DNA of 64,000 bases from Candidatus Bathyarchaeia archaeon (lineage in GTDB: Archaea; Thermoproteota; Bathyarchaeia; 40CM-2-53-6; CALIRQ01): positions 292-64,291 of the forward strand of contig JAWBRV010000006.1 of the NCBI GenBank assembly GCA_038843675.1, given 5' to 3'. Positions 9,304 through 17,616 of this stretch are shown here, piece after piece. The notes below the pieces were generated by a model. The model did no database searches. It worked only from the letters and a program-made list of their open reading frames with translations, and had not been told where the DNA came from. Every line of letters starts with the position of its first letter. The first letter of the stretch is position 1. The position numbers and the translations under genes were made by a program.

Positions 9304-9714
9304 TCAGGTCGAGATAGGGCCGCAGCTGATCACCTCGGCCTTCCCCTCCCTCTCCAATAGGGCCTTGAGCTCCTCCGGCCCCAAGGGGCATTTGGAAACA
9401 TCCATTATGGCGTGCCATTCGGCCGATTCCCCCCTCCTAAGGGTCCTCGATTGGCTCCAAAGGAGATCGACGCCTTTCGAGGCCAATATCGCCGCAACGT
9501 TCGCGAGCGCCCCCGGCTCATCCCTCAGGCGGACCCTCAATTCGGATAGCTTCGCTCCGTGATCCGCGAAGGGCAATACCCTGATCTCCTTTGTCTTCGG
9601 CTCCGCGATCAAGAGGAACGACATGCCCTCCGAGAGGCCGAGCGTATCCCTTATGGAGGAAGGCAGGAGTATCCTGCCCTTGGAATCCATCTTCACTATC
9701 TCGGATACTCTCAT
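9304..9714 (-). CDS. AbrB-ACT transcriptional regulator, candidate his repressor
   Basis: 136 residues in two parts. Residues 1-50 form an AbrB/SpoVT swapped-hairpin DNA-binding domain (VSEIVKMDSKGRILLPSSIR). Residues about 55-130 form an ACT domain (SELRVRLRDEPGALANVAAI), a small fold that usually binds amino acids. The gene is transcribed away from hisZ. Between them lie a palindromic TATA element (9741-9748) usable in both directions and a perfect 30-bp inverted repeat (9752-9781). AbrB-fold proteins bind as dimers to symmetric sites, so this protein is the obvious candidate for that operator. Histidine as ligand is inference from the neighbour operon. Autoregulation is likely because the promoters overlap. 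Confidence 0.85.
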   Translation of the reverse strand: MRVSEIVKMDSKGRILLPSSIRDTLGLSEGMSFLLIAEPKTKEIRVLPFADHGAKLSELRVRLRDEPGALANVAAILASKGVDLLWSQSRTLRRGESAEWHAIMDVSKCPLGPEELKALLEREGKAEVISCGPIST

Positions 9715-9737
9715 CTTCGCAAAGGGCTTGCGGGGGT

Positions 9738-9781
9738 AACTTTATAAATGTGAATATTGTGGGTATGATCCCACAATATTC
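9738..9781 (+). promoter_or_regulatory. his operon promoter with perfect palindromic operator
   Basis: TATA element ACTTTATAAATG (9739-9750) is followed at once by the inverted repeat GAATATTGTGGG (9752-9763), a six-base spacer TATGAT, and CCCACAATATTC (9770-9781). All 12 pairs match. With the usual archaeal spacing the start of hisZ transcription falls near 9770, inside the repeat, so a bound protein would block RNA polymerase loading or escape. The TATA core TTTATAAA is self-complementary and could also serve the divergent AbrB-ACT gene, whose start at 9714 would then be nearly leaderless. The ATG at 9765 inside the operator is in the hisZ frame but lies upstream of the predicted transcript start. 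Confidence 0.8.
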
Positions 9782-9806
9782 CCACCAAGGGGCCAGAGAT
9801 GCTTTG

Positions 9807-11048
9807 ATGCTCAGGACCCCCCTCGGGACGAGGGATTACGCCTTGGAGGATGCGGAGGCCTACAGCCGCATAGAGGGGGAGCTGGAGAGGACGTTCCAAC
9901 TCTGGGGCTATAGGGAGGTTCGAACTCCCTGCCTCGAATCCCTCGAAGTCTTCTCGGGGACCGTCGGCCCCAGCGCCGTGGATAGGGCGTTCAAGTTCCA
10001 AGACTACGATGGGAAGCTCTTGGCGTTGAGGGTCGAGGGAACCGCTCCTACAGCGAGGCTTTTCGCTGCATCGCTCATGAACGAGCCCCGCCCCTGTAGG
10101 CTGTTCTATATAGCGAAGGCCTTCAGGTTCGCGGCGGATTTCCCCGGCGATTATAGAGAGTTCTCCCAAGCGGGGGCTGAGCTCATAGGATCTGGGGACC
10201 CCTCCTCGGATGCCGAGGTCATGGCCCTCTCCATCGAGGCGCTCAAGGGCTTGGGCCTAAGACCGAGGGTCGACTTGGGACACGCAAACCTGATGAGGGA
10301 AGTTATCTCAAGCTACTTGGGGGAACCCGATAGGGGGCGCGCCTTAGATCTTTTGAGGAGGAGGGATCTGGGCGGAATATTGAATTTGTTCAAGGAAAGG
10401 GGCCTGTCCCGCGATGCCTACGATTCGATCGCGAAGCTCCTCCGATGCCGAAGGGCCGATGAGTTCTTGGCTATGGATCTCCCGATCGCGAACGAGGGGA
10501 TGCGCGATATGCTAAGGGGCTTCTCCAAGGTGATCGAGGAGGCGGAGGAGTACGGCGTCGGGGATGGGCTGTTCTTGGATTTCTCGCTGATAAGGGATTT
10601 GGAGTATTATACCGGGGCCGTATTCGAAATATCGATCGAGGGCCTCGGGATGCCCGTTGGCGGAGGCGGCAGGTATGATGGCCTCATAGGGAAGTTCTGC
10701 GGGGCGAATGTCCCGGCCGTTGGGTTCGCGCTGAACATCAATAGGCTGATGGAGGCGATGGGCCCTGGATCGGCCAAGGGGGATCGCCGGAAGAGGTTCG
10801 CGATAAGATCCAAGAACAAGGGGGAGGCGATGAGGATCGCGAGGACGTTGAGGGGGAGGGGTTTCGCTGCCGTGGTTTCGCTCGAAAGTGATTGCTCGAT
10901 GTCAAAGGGACCGGATTTGGAGGGTTTCGATTACCTCATAGTCCCGGGCTCGGGGGGCTTGGTGAGGGTCATGGACCTCCGAGATGGATCGATCAGGAGC
11001 TCGACCTTGGAGGAGCTCTTGGGGGAGTTGGGGGAGGGAGGGCTTTGA
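9807..11048 (+). CDS. hisZ: ATP phosphoribosyltransferase regulatory subunit HisZ
   Basis: A class II aminoacyl-tRNA-synthetase-like paralog (413 residues) that activates short-form HisG and makes it sensitive to histidine. It aligns with histidyl-tRNA synthetase through the core (RTPLGTRDY at the start, IRDLEYYTGAVFE, VGGGGRYDGL). However, the motif 2 region reads AFRFAADFPGDYREFSQ and lacks the Glu of the catalytic R-x-E, which argues against a true synthetase. It is the first gene of the his operon and is followed directly by a short hisG lacking a regulatory domain, as expected for a HisZ-HisG pair. ATG 9807 is chosen because earlier in-frame starts lie within the promoter. Confidence 0.85.
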   Translation: MLRTPLGTRDYALEDAEAYSRIEGELERTFQLWGYREVRTPCLESLEVFSGTVGPSAVDRAFKFQDYDGKLLALRVEGTAPTARLFAASLMNEPRPCRLFYIAKAFRFAADFPGDYREFSQAGAELIGSGDPSSDAEVMALSIEALKGLGLRPRVDLGHANLMREVISSYLGEPDRGRALDLLRRRDLGGILNLFKERGLSRDAYDSIAKLLRCRRADEFLAMDLPIANEGMRDMLRGFSKVIEEAEEYGVGDGLFLDFSLIRDLEYYTGAVFEISIEGLGMPVGGGGRYDGLIGKFCGANVPAVGFALNINRLMEAMGPGSAKGDRRKRFAIRSKNKGEAMRIARTLRGRGFAAVVSLESDCSMSKGPDLEGFDYLIVPGSGGLVRVMDLRDGSIRSSTLEELLGELGEGGL

Positions 11049-11692
11049 ATAGGAAGATAAGAATGGCGATTCCGAGCAAGGGCAGATTGCACGGGCCCTC
11101 CATCGATTTAATGGCCAAGGCCGGCGTGGAGATATATCGCGATGGCAGATCCTATCTTTCCGAAACCTCGGATCCATCCCTCGAGGTAATCTTCGTTAGG
11201 GCGAAGGATGTGCCGCTATATCTCCACTATGGCGCGGCGGACATAGGGATAACCGGGCGCGATTTGATAATAGAGAGGGACGTCGAGCTCTATGAGCTGT
11301 TGAGCCTCCCATATGGCGAATGCAAACTGGTGGTGGCGGTGCCGGAGGGCTCCGATATCCGCTCCATCGAGGACGTTAAGCCAGGGAGCATCGTTGCCAC
11401 ATCGCACCCGAGGACCGTGGGCAGGTTCTTCGAGGGCCTGAACAAGGACGTCAAGGTCCTAGAGCTGGATGGATCGATCGAGCTCGCGCCGAGGCTCGGC
11501 CTCGCGGATCTAATAGCCGATATATCCTCAAGCGGGGAAACCCTGAAGAGGAATGGCTTAAGGGTCATCTGCTCGATACTCGAGTCGACCGCGAAGCTGG
11601 CCTGCAATAAAATATCCTATAGGGCCTTCGAGGATCGCATCGATGGGCTCTTGAGGAGGATCGAGGCGACGATGAGGAGAGGGAGGCCATGA
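11045..11692 (+). CDS. hisG: ATP phosphoribosyltransferase, short form
   Basis: Catalyses the first step of histidine synthesis, joining ATP and PRPP. At 215 residues it is the short catalytic form (HisGS): it has the periplasmic-binding-protein-like fold with AIPSKGRLH near the N-terminus, GAADIGITGRDL, and the PRPP-binding neighbourhood before GLADLIADISSSGETLKRNGL. It ends about there, so the C-terminal ACT-like histidine-binding domain of long HisG is absent. Feedback must come through HisZ or at transcription. TTG 11045 overlaps the hisZ stop (TTGA) and is preceded by a G-rich GGGAGGGAGGG ribosome-binding stretch. Confidence 0.93.
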   Translation: MNRKIRMAIPSKGRLHGPSIDLMAKAGVEIYRDGRSYLSETSDPSLEVIFVRAKDVPLYLHYGAADIGITGRDLIIERDVELYELLSLPYGECKLVVAVPEGSDIRSIEDVKPGSIVATSHPRTVGRFFEGLNKDVKVLELDGSIELAPRLGLADLIADISSSGETLKRNGLRVICSILESTAKLACNKISYRAFEDRIDGLLRRIEATMRRGRP

Positions 11693-12984
11693 GGATCCTG
11701 CGCGGGAGGGCGCAAGGGGAGAAGTTCCTGAATGGGCTGAGGGAGAGGAGGGGTGAGGAGCTCAAGGGGATTTCGAGGATTGTCGAGAGGATAATAAGGG
11801 ACGTTAGGAGGTTCGGGGATCGCGCGGTTAGGAAATATACCAAGAAGTACGACGGCGTTTCCCCAAGGGAGCTCAGGGTTGGCCCGAGGGAGCTGAGGCT
11901 TTCGATGAGGAGGCTCGATGCGAAGGGGATCGAGGCCCTGAGGGCGGCGAAGCGAAATCTTGAGCGATTCCACAGGGCCCAGCTCAGGGATGGGTTCTCC
12001 ATAAGGATCGCGAGGGGAGCTGAGATCGGGCAGCTCCCAAGGCCCTTGAGGCGCGTCGGGGGATACGTCCCCGGCGGGAGGCGTCCCTATCCATCATCGA
12101 TGCTTATGTGCGCCGTCCCGGCCTTGGCGGCGGGCGTTGAGGAGGTGGCGATCTGCACTCCGCCGGGCGAAGGTGGGCGAATCCATGATGCCGTTTTGGC
12201 TGCTGCCGGAATATGCGGCGTTGAGGAGGTTTACAAAGTCGGCGGGGCCCAAGCGATAGCGGCGTTGGCATATGGGACGGAGAGCATAGAGAAGGTGGAT
12301 AAGATAGTTGGACCCGGGAACATCTATGTGACAATCGCGAAGCTCCTCGTGAGAGACGATGTCGCCGTCGATCTGCCGGCTGGGCCGAGCGAGATCGTCA
12401 TAATAGCGGATTCGACGGCGAACCCCAAGTTCGTGGCTGCCGATCTATTGGCGCAAGCGGAGCACGGCCCGACATCCTTGGCCCTATTGCTCACGGATTC
12501 AACAGCATTAGCGAAGGCCGTCGTGAGGGAGGTCGAGGGGGAATTGGGCTCCCGCGCTTCGGATCGGGCCGCCGCGGAGGCCATAAGGGGGAACGGTGCG
12601 ATCGTGATCCTAAAGGGGATTGGGGAATGCGTTGCTTTAGCGAACGCGATCGCCCCGGAGCATTTGGAGATAATGGTCAAGGAACCGGAGGAGCTCTTGG
12701 GCTCGATCGAGAGCGCGGGCGCCGTATTCCTAGGGGAATATTCGCCAGTCGCCCTAGGGGATTACTCGGCGGGCCTCAACCACATATTGCCGACGCATGG
12801 ATTCGCCAAATATTACTCGGGGCTCTCGAGCTGGGATTTCGTAAAGTGGCTGAATTATTTATCGTGCTCCAAGGAGGGTTTCGAGAGGCTATGTGGGGCA
12901 GCGATCAAGTTGGCGGAGATCGAGGGCTTTCGTTATCATTCCAAATCCATTAGGACGAGGCTCGAGGGGGATGGGGGCTCATGA
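11689..12984 (+). CDS. hisD: histidinol dehydrogenase
   Basis: Zinc- and NAD-dependent oxidation of histidinol to histidine, the last two steps of the pathway. The 431-residue length is standard. Visible signatures include VGGYVPGGRRPYPSS, VGGAQAIAALAYGT, the NAD/zinc segment VDLPAGPSEIVIIAD, and AQAEHGPTS with the catalytic Gln/Glu/His cluster. GDYSAGLNHILPTHGFA follows near residue 360. The ATG start overlaps the hisG stop (ATGA), so translation is coupled. Confidence 0.96.
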   Translation: MRILRGRAQGEKFLNGLRERRGEELKGISRIVERIIRDVRRFGDRAVRKYTKKYDGVSPRELRVGPRELRLSMRRLDAKGIEALRAAKRNLERFHRAQLRDGFSIRIARGAEIGQLPRPLRRVGGYVPGGRRPYPSSMLMCAVPALAAGVEEVAICTPPGEGGRIHDAVLAAAGICGVEEVYKVGGAQAIAALAYGTESIEKVDKIVGPGNIYVTIAKLLVRDDVAVDLPAGPSEIVIIADSTANPKFVAADLLAQAEHGPTSLALLLTDSTALAKAVVREVEGELGSRASDRAAAEAIRGNGAIVILKGIGECVALANAIAPEHLEIMVKEPEELLGSIESAGAVFLGEYSPVALGDYSAGLNHILPTHGFAKYYSGLSSWDFVKWLNYLSCSKEGFERLCGAAIKLAEIEGFRYHSKSIRTRLEGDGGS

Positions 12985-14168
12985 GGCGCTTATCGGGGAT
13001 CGATCTGCCGTATATCGCAAAGGGCTTCGAGCCATCAATGATCCGAAAGATTTCGGTGGATTTCGATGGAGTCATATCCGGCGCCAATAAGGCCTTTTAT
13101 GAGGGGATCTCCTTGGCCGTGGAATGTTATTACAGGGCCATACTGGGCCTTGAGGGGGCCGCGAGGAGGCTGGTGAGCGAGGAGGAAATATCGGCCCTGA
13201 AGGGGACGGGGCTCTTCAACAACGATTGGGATCTAACGCGCATCCTCATAGCCTACCACCTCGCCTTGGCCCATAGGGAGCTCGGGAGAAGGGGGGGCGC
13301 TGAGGAGTTCCTCAAAATGCTCGAAGGGTTGGAGGGGATGGGGCAAAGGGATCTGATAGGCGGGATCCGGAAGCTGGGGGAACATATGCGCTCAAGGGGC
13401 TTGGATCTGGCGGCGTTGGCCGAGGGCAAGGGGGCCTTTCCGATCGAGGAGTTGGCCTCAAGGCTCGGGAGCGCGGGGCTGGGCGGGGAGGGAGCCCTCG
13501 AAGTGGTGATCGAGTTCCTAACGCCGACCCAAATAAGGGGGCCCTTGAGTCAAGTATTGAGGCGCTTGGTCGGATTCGATGCGAGGGAAGGGGAGGATCT
13601 CGTCAAGGACCTCTTCGAGGAGATATATCTCGGCCCGGATCTTTATCGTAGGTTCTACGGAAAGGATCCGCCCTTTGGCTTTCAAGCAGGCCTAATATCC
13701 TTAGAGCGCCCCCTGCCAACCGAGGAAACCCTGAGGGGGCTCTATGATGTATTCGGAAGGTTAGGCATATATTCCGAGCGCCCGAGGGCACAGGCCGAAT
13801 ACCTTTTGGGGGAATGGGGGCTCCTGGAGGCCTTTGATTTATCGAGATCCGTCTTCGTTGAGGAGATCGCGGGCCATGCCTCCTCCAAGGGAGCCCCACG
13901 CTCCGCCATGGGGAAGCCAAACCCGGAGCCCTTCCTCAAATTCCTAGCCTCCTTCGCCGAGGGCCTAAACGCGATCTACGTCGGGGATTCGCTCTCGGAC
14001 CTTTATTTGGTCGAGAATGCCAAGGCGATGGGGTATGGGAGCGTTTACTTCGCCGGGGTCCTGAGCGATTGCCGGGACCCCGGGGCCATGGCCTCGGCGT
14101 TCCGAATGGGCGGCGCCTCTGCAATAATTTGGGACCTGAATCAGCTAGCGGGGGTGCTCGGCGCTTGA
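12981..14168 (+). CDS. HAD-superfamily phosphatase with large insert, candidate histidinol-phosphatase
   Basis: A 395-residue HAD hydrolase lodged between hisD and hisB with four-base overlaps on both sides. All four HAD motifs are present: motif I ISVDFDGVISG (about residue 24), motif II Ser in IYSERPR (about 255), motif III Lys in GKPNPEPF (about 315) and motif IV YVGDSLSDLYLVE (about 335). Between motifs I and II lie some 220 residues, much more than a usual cap domain, rich in helix. Small HAD proteins beside hisB occur in some archaea, and a HAD histidinol-phosphatase is known from Thermococcus. No other phosphatase for that step is in this operon, so histidinol-phosphate dephosphorylation is the best inference. 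The long insert is unexplained. Confidence 0.72.
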   Translation: MRRLSGIDLPYIAKGFEPSMIRKISVDFDGVISGANKAFYEGISLAVECYYRAILGLEGAARRLVSEEEISALKGTGLFNNDWDLTRILIAYHLALAHRELGRRGGAEEFLKMLEGLEGMGQRDLIGGIRKLGEHMRSRGLDLAALAEGKGAFPIEELASRLGSAGLGGEGALEVVIEFLTPTQIRGPLSQVLRRLVGFDAREGEDLVKDLFEEIYLGPDLYRRFYGKDPPFGFQAGLISLERPLPTEETLRGLYDVFGRLGIYSERPRAQAEYLLGEWGLLEAFDLSRSVFVEEIAGHASSKGAPRSAMGKPNPEPFLKFLASFAEGLNAIYVGDSLSDLYLVENAKAMGYGSVYFAGVLSDCRDPGAMASAFRMGGASAIIWDLNQLAGVLGA

Positions 14169-14758
14169 GCGGGAATGGGGGGAGGAGGGCGAAGGTGGAG
14201 AGGAGGACCTTTGAGGTGAGCATAATTGGGGAGCTTAATATAGATGGCTCCGGTAGGGCCAAGGTATCGACGGGAGTCCCATTCTTCGACCATATGCTCG
14301 CCACTCTGGCTAAGCATGCCCTATTCGATCTGGAGCTGGTCGCGAAGGGGGATTTGGAGCACCATTTGATAGAGGAGGTTGGGATTGCGTTGGGATCGGC
14401 GCTCGATGCCGCCTTGGGGGATAGGAGGGGGATAAGGAGGTTCGGCTCCGCCCTTATCCCGATGGATGAATCCTTGGCGAGCGCGGCGGTCGATTTGAGC
14501 GGGAGGGGTTCCGCCCATTTGAACTTGGGGCTCCGTTGCGATGCGATCGAGAGCCTCAAGGCGGAGCATTTGGAGCATTTCCTAAGGTCCCTCGCGGCAG
14601 CCTCACGAGCGACAATTCACGTGAACTTGATCTATGGGATGGATGAGCATCATAAGGCCGAATCCTCCATCAAGGCCCTAGCCCGAGCCCTGAGGGAGGC
14701 GGTTAGTAGGGATCCGAGGGCCCCCGATGAAGTCCCGAGCGTTAAGGGGGGTTTATGA
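14165..14758 (+). CDS. hisB: imidazoleglycerol-phosphate dehydratase
   Basis: Manganese enzyme converting imidazoleglycerol phosphate to imidazoleacetol phosphate. The 197-residue monofunctional protein contains the two metal-binding repeats, GVPFFDHMLAT with DLEHHLIEEVGIALG and, later, LEHFLRSLA with DEHHKAESSIKALARA. The TTG start overlaps the stop of the HAD gene (TTGA). It is not fused to a phosphatase as in enterobacterial HisB, which leaves room for the separate HAD protein upstream. Confidence 0.95.
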   Translation: MSGNGGRRAKVERRTFEVSIIGELNIDGSGRAKVSTGVPFFDHMLATLAKHALFDLELVAKGDLEHHLIEEVGIALGSALDAALGDRRGIRRFGSALIPMDESLASAAVDLSGRGSAHLNLGLRCDAIESLKAEHLEHFLRSLAAASRATIHVNLIYGMDEHHKAESSIKALARALREAVSRDPRAPDEVPSVKGGL

Positions 14759-14759
14759 T

Positions 14760-15368
14760 TTGCCGAACATATTGATAGCGAATTACGGCGTGGGCAACCT
14801 CAGGAGCCTTAGGAGGGGCTTGGAGCGGGCCGGGGCGCGCGTTACGATAGGCTTGGGCCCGAAAGAGGTCGAGGCCTCCGATGCGATCGTTCTGCCCGGG
14901 GTTGGAGCCTTCCGGGCGGCGATGGAGGGGCTCGATGCCATAAGGGGGGCATTGATCGCGCAAGCCGAGGGGGGGAAGCCCATCCTGGGGATCTGCTTGG
15001 GAATGCAGCTCCTCCTCTCGAGGAGCCATGAGAACGGCGTTTGGGATGGGCTCGATCTGGTGAAGGGCGAGGTCACGAGGCTCCCGGGCTTCGTGAGGCT
15101 GCCCCATATGGGCTGGGACGAGGTGATCATAACAAGGGATTCGGGGATAGCGGAGGGAATCCCGAGCGGGGCCTTGATGTACTTCGCGCATTCCTATGCG
15201 CCGGAGCTCTTGGATGGATCGGCGGAGGTGGCCTATACGGAGTACGGTAGAAAGTTCGCATCGATAATCGAGCGCGGGAACCTCTTCGGGACCCAATTCC
15301 ACCCGGAGAAGAGCGGGGAGCTGGGGACGAGGTTGTTGAGGAATTTCGTATCGATCGCTAAGAGGTGA
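14760..15368 (+). CDS. hisH: imidazole glycerol phosphate synthase, glutaminase subunit
   Basis: Class I glutamine amidotransferase that feeds ammonia to HisF. The 202-residue protein has the nucleophile elbow GICLGMQLL (catalytic Cys) and the His-Glu pair in GTQFHPEKSG. The oxyanion strand loop includes PGVGAF. TTG at 14760 lies one base after the hisB stop, with a G-run ribosome-binding stretch at 14746-14751. Its stop codon TGA (15366-15368) is part of the GAGGTGA element that seems to direct the next gene. Confidence 0.95.
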   Translation: MPNILIANYGVGNLRSLRRGLERAGARVTIGLGPKEVEASDAIVLPGVGAFRAAMEGLDAIRGALIAQAEGGKPILGICLGMQLLLSRSHENGVWDGLDLVKGEVTRLPGFVRLPHMGWDEVIITRDSGIAEGIPSGALMYFAHSYAPELLDGSAEVAYTEYGRKFASIIERGNLFGTQFHPEKSGELGTRLLRNFVSIAKR

Positions 15369-15374
15369 CCTAGG

Positions 15375-16091
15375 CTGTACATAATACCGGCGGTTGATAT
15401 AATGGGCGGCAAATGCGTCAGGTTGATTCGCGGAGCGCCCCATCTGAGGAGGGAGTATTACGAGGATCCCGTGAAGGCCGCCAAGCTCTGGGAGGCCGAG
15501 GGGGCCGAGTGGATTCACGTCGTGGACTTGGATAGGGCCATGGGGATCGGAGATAATCGCGATAAGGTATACGCCATATTGGAGGGGGTCGATTGCAAGG
15601 TCCAAGTCGGGGGCGGCATAAGGAGCCTCGAGGCCGCCGGCGAGATGTTCGAGAGGGGGGCCTCGAGGGTGGTCATTGGAACAAGGGCCGTTAGGGATCC
15701 TGATTTCCTCCGGAGCTTGGGGAGGGCCTTCGGGGACGAAAGGATCGCCGCGGCCGTCGACGTGAGGGGGGGATCGATTGCCATCGAGGGTTGGAGGGAG
15801 GTTACGGAATTGGATCCGCTTCGGTTCGCGGGATCCCTTAAGGGCGCGGGCTTTTTGGTGCTGACGCTCGCCGATTACGATGGGACCCTCAAGACCCCTG
15901 CCCTCGGACTCGTGGAGGATGTGAAAAGGATTGCGCGGATCCCATTGATCGTCGGCGGAGGGATAAGCGATATCGAGGGCCTTAGGGCCTTAGCGAGGAT
16001 CGGGGTTTGGGGCGCGATAATCGGTAGGGCGCTTTACGAGGGGGCGCTGGATTTCAACGCCGCCGTGGAGGCGGTCGCCGATGTTGACTAA
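15375..16091 (+). CDS. hisA: ProFAR isomerase HisA with apparent CTG start
   Basis: TIM-barrel isomerase acting on ProFAR, before the HisH-HisF step. The family begins with strand 1 ending in a catalytic Asp (PAVD). Here [13 protein letters not shown] is encoded from 15387, but between the in-frame hisH stop (15366-15368) and ATG 15402 there is no ATG, GTG or TTG. Starting at 15402 would remove strand 1 and the catalytic Asp. CTG at 15375 lies six bases after a perfect GAGGTGA ribosome-binding site and gives YIIPAVDI, a normal HisA N-terminus and 238 residues. The second catalytic Asp is in AVDVRGG. The 3' end overlaps hisF by 11 bp. Confidence 0.9.
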   Translation: MYIIPAVDIMGGKCVRLIRGAPHLRREYYEDPVKAAKLWEAEGAEWIHVVDLDRAMGIGDNRDKVYAILEGVDCKVQVGGGIRSLEAAGEMFERGASRVVIGTRAVRDPDFLRSLGRAFGDERIAAAVDVRGGSIAIEGWREVTELDPLRFAGSLKGAGFLVLTLADYDGTLKTPALGLVEDVKRIARIPLIVGGGISDIEGLRALARIGVWGAIIGRALYEGALDFNAAVEAVADVD

Positions 16092-16851
16092 GAGGATAAT
16101 ACCGTGCTTGGATGTGAAGGATGGGAAGGTCGTGAAGGGGGTTAGGTTCGAGAACCTCAGGGTTGAGGGCGACCCGGTCGAGCTCGCCTCCCTTTACGAG
16201 GATTCTTTGGCCGACGAGCTCGTCTTTTTGGATATAACGGCATCCAAGGAGAAGAGGAAGATATTGATCGACGTCGTGGAGAGGACCGCAGAGGAGCTCA
16301 CGATACCGTTCACGGTCGGGGGAGGGATAGGGGATCTTGGGATGATACAGGAGTTGCTTTGCGCCGGCGCGGATAAGGTTTCATTGAATACGGCCGCCGT
16401 CAGGGATCCGGACCTCATTAGGATTGCATCGGATCGATTCGGGAGCCAATGCATAGTGATCGCAATAGATGCGAAGAGAGTTGGGGACCCCATGGCGGGG
16501 CCGAGGTGGGAAGTCTACGTGGAGGGGGGATCCAAGGGGACCGGCCTCGATGCGATAGAATGGGCCAAGAGGGTCGAGGGGCTGGGGGCCGGGGAGATCC
16601 TCCTGACCAGCATGGATAGGGATGGGACCCAATTGGGCTATGACATAGAGCTCACCCGGGCCATTTGCGAGGCGGTGAACCTCCCCGTCATAGCGAGCGG
16701 CGGGGCCGGCTCGCCGGAGCATATTTTGGAGGTTTTCGAGAAGGGGCTGGCGGATGCCGCTTTGGCGGCATCGATATTCCATAGGGATATCCATCCCATA
16801 AGGGAGGTCAAGGCGTTCCTAGCATCCAGGGGGATCCCGGTGAGGTTGTGA
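16081..16851 (+). CDS. hisF: imidazole glycerol phosphate synthase, cyclase subunit
   Basis: TIM-barrel cyclase that joins ammonia from HisH to PRFAR, giving imidazoleglycerol phosphate and AICAR. At 256 residues it is the normal size. The catalytic Asp residues are visible in [16 protein letters not shown] (about residue 11) and VIAIDAKR (about residue 129). The phosphate sites FTVGGGIG and [12 protein letters not shown] are present, as is [14 protein letters not shown] at about 16068 precedes the ATG. Confidence 0.97.
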   Translation: MLTKRIIPCLDVKDGKVVKGVRFENLRVEGDPVELASLYEDSLADELVFLDITASKEKRKILIDVVERTAEELTIPFTVGGGIGDLGMIQELLCAGADKVSLNTAAVRDPDLIRIASDRFGSQCIVIAIDAKRVGDPMAGPRWEVYVEGGSKGTGLDAIEWAKRVEGLGAGEILLTSMDRDGTQLGYDIELTRAICEAVNLPVIASGGAGSPEHILEVFEKGLADAALAASIFHRDIHPIREVKAFLASRGIPVRL

Positions 16852-16852
16852 A

Positions 16853-17509
16853 ATGGGCGGCGTGGCGAGGTCGGAGGGGATCGAGGGCTTGATCGATAAG
16901 GTTGATTTCGAGAAGATGAACGGCTTGGTGCCCGTAGTGGTCCAAGATTTCGATACTGGCGAGGTCCTCATGCAGGCCTTCATGAATCGCGAGGCGCTCA
17001 GGCTAACCTTGGAGACGGGATTGATGCATTATTGGAGCAGGACCAAGGGGAGGATCTGGATGAAGGGGGAGAAGAGCGGCCATACCCAATCGGTCATAAG
17101 CGCGAGGCTGGATTGCGATGGGGATGCGATCCTCTTCTCAGTGAGGCAGAGGGGAGTTTGTTGCCATACGGGCGAGGGTAGCTGCTTCCATAGGGCCTTG
17201 GTGGAGGGGCCGGCGGGCGGGAGCGCGAGGATCCTTGGGGAGGTTTTCCAAGTAATAAAGGGGAGGGTGGAGGCGCCGCGGGCCGGCTCCTATGTATCCG
17301 GCCTAGCATCCAAGGGGGAGGATTCGATATTGAAGAAGATCGGGGAGGAGGCGGCGGAGTTGGTGATATCGGCCAAAGAGGGCGAGGGGATCGTCCACGA
17401 GGCCGCGGACCTCCTATTCCATTTGATGGTCCTCTTGGCGTTCAAGGGCATAGGGCTCGAGAGCGTTTATGCAGAATTGGAGAGGAGGAGAAGGGGGCGG
17501 GGAGGCTAG
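16853..17509 (+). CDS. hisIE: phosphoribosyl-AMP cyclohydrolase / phosphoribosyl-ATP pyrophosphohydrolase fusion
   Basis: Bifunctional 218-residue protein for steps two and three of histidine synthesis. The N-terminal HisI domain (to about residue 115) carries the zinc and magnesium motif SARLDCDGDA with GVCCHTGEGSCFHR. The C-terminal HisE domain (from about residue 125) has the MazG-like helices KKIGEEAAELVISA and HEAADLLFHLMVLL. ATG lies one base after the hisF stop. It is the last gene of the his unit; hisC, the aminotransferase, is not in this window. Confidence 0.95.
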   Translation: MGGVARSEGIEGLIDKVDFEKMNGLVPVVVQDFDTGEVLMQAFMNREALRLTLETGLMHYWSRTKGRIWMKGEKSGHTQSVISARLDCDGDAILFSVRQRGVCCHTGEGSCFHRALVEGPAGGSARILGEVFQVIKGRVEAPRAGSYVSGLASKGEDSILKKIGEEAAELVISAKEGEGIVHEAADLLFHLMVLLAFKGIGLESVYAELERRRRGRGG

Positions 17510-17616
17510 GGGCGAGGCCAAGGATCTCCGGTCCCGACGTATCTCCGTTCCACTCGGAAACTTATATAATGGCCACGCCTCTCACCACAGCAGAAGCGAG
17601 GGGCGCGGCGAGCGAG

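Noticed and set aside
9765-9806. Upstream ATG for hisZ inside the operator
   Set aside because: It lies at or before the expected transcription start about 25 nt after the TATA box, and the added residues do not belong to the HisZ family.
9807-11048. Histidyl-tRNA synthetase
   Set aside because: The motif 2 catalytic Glu is missing and the gene precedes a short-form hisG, which fits HisZ better.
14742-15605. 287-codon open frame on the minus strand across hisH and hisA
   Set aside because: It is antisense to two certain genes, and its composition (His, Pro, Arg-rich) is that of a shadow frame in G+C-rich DNA.
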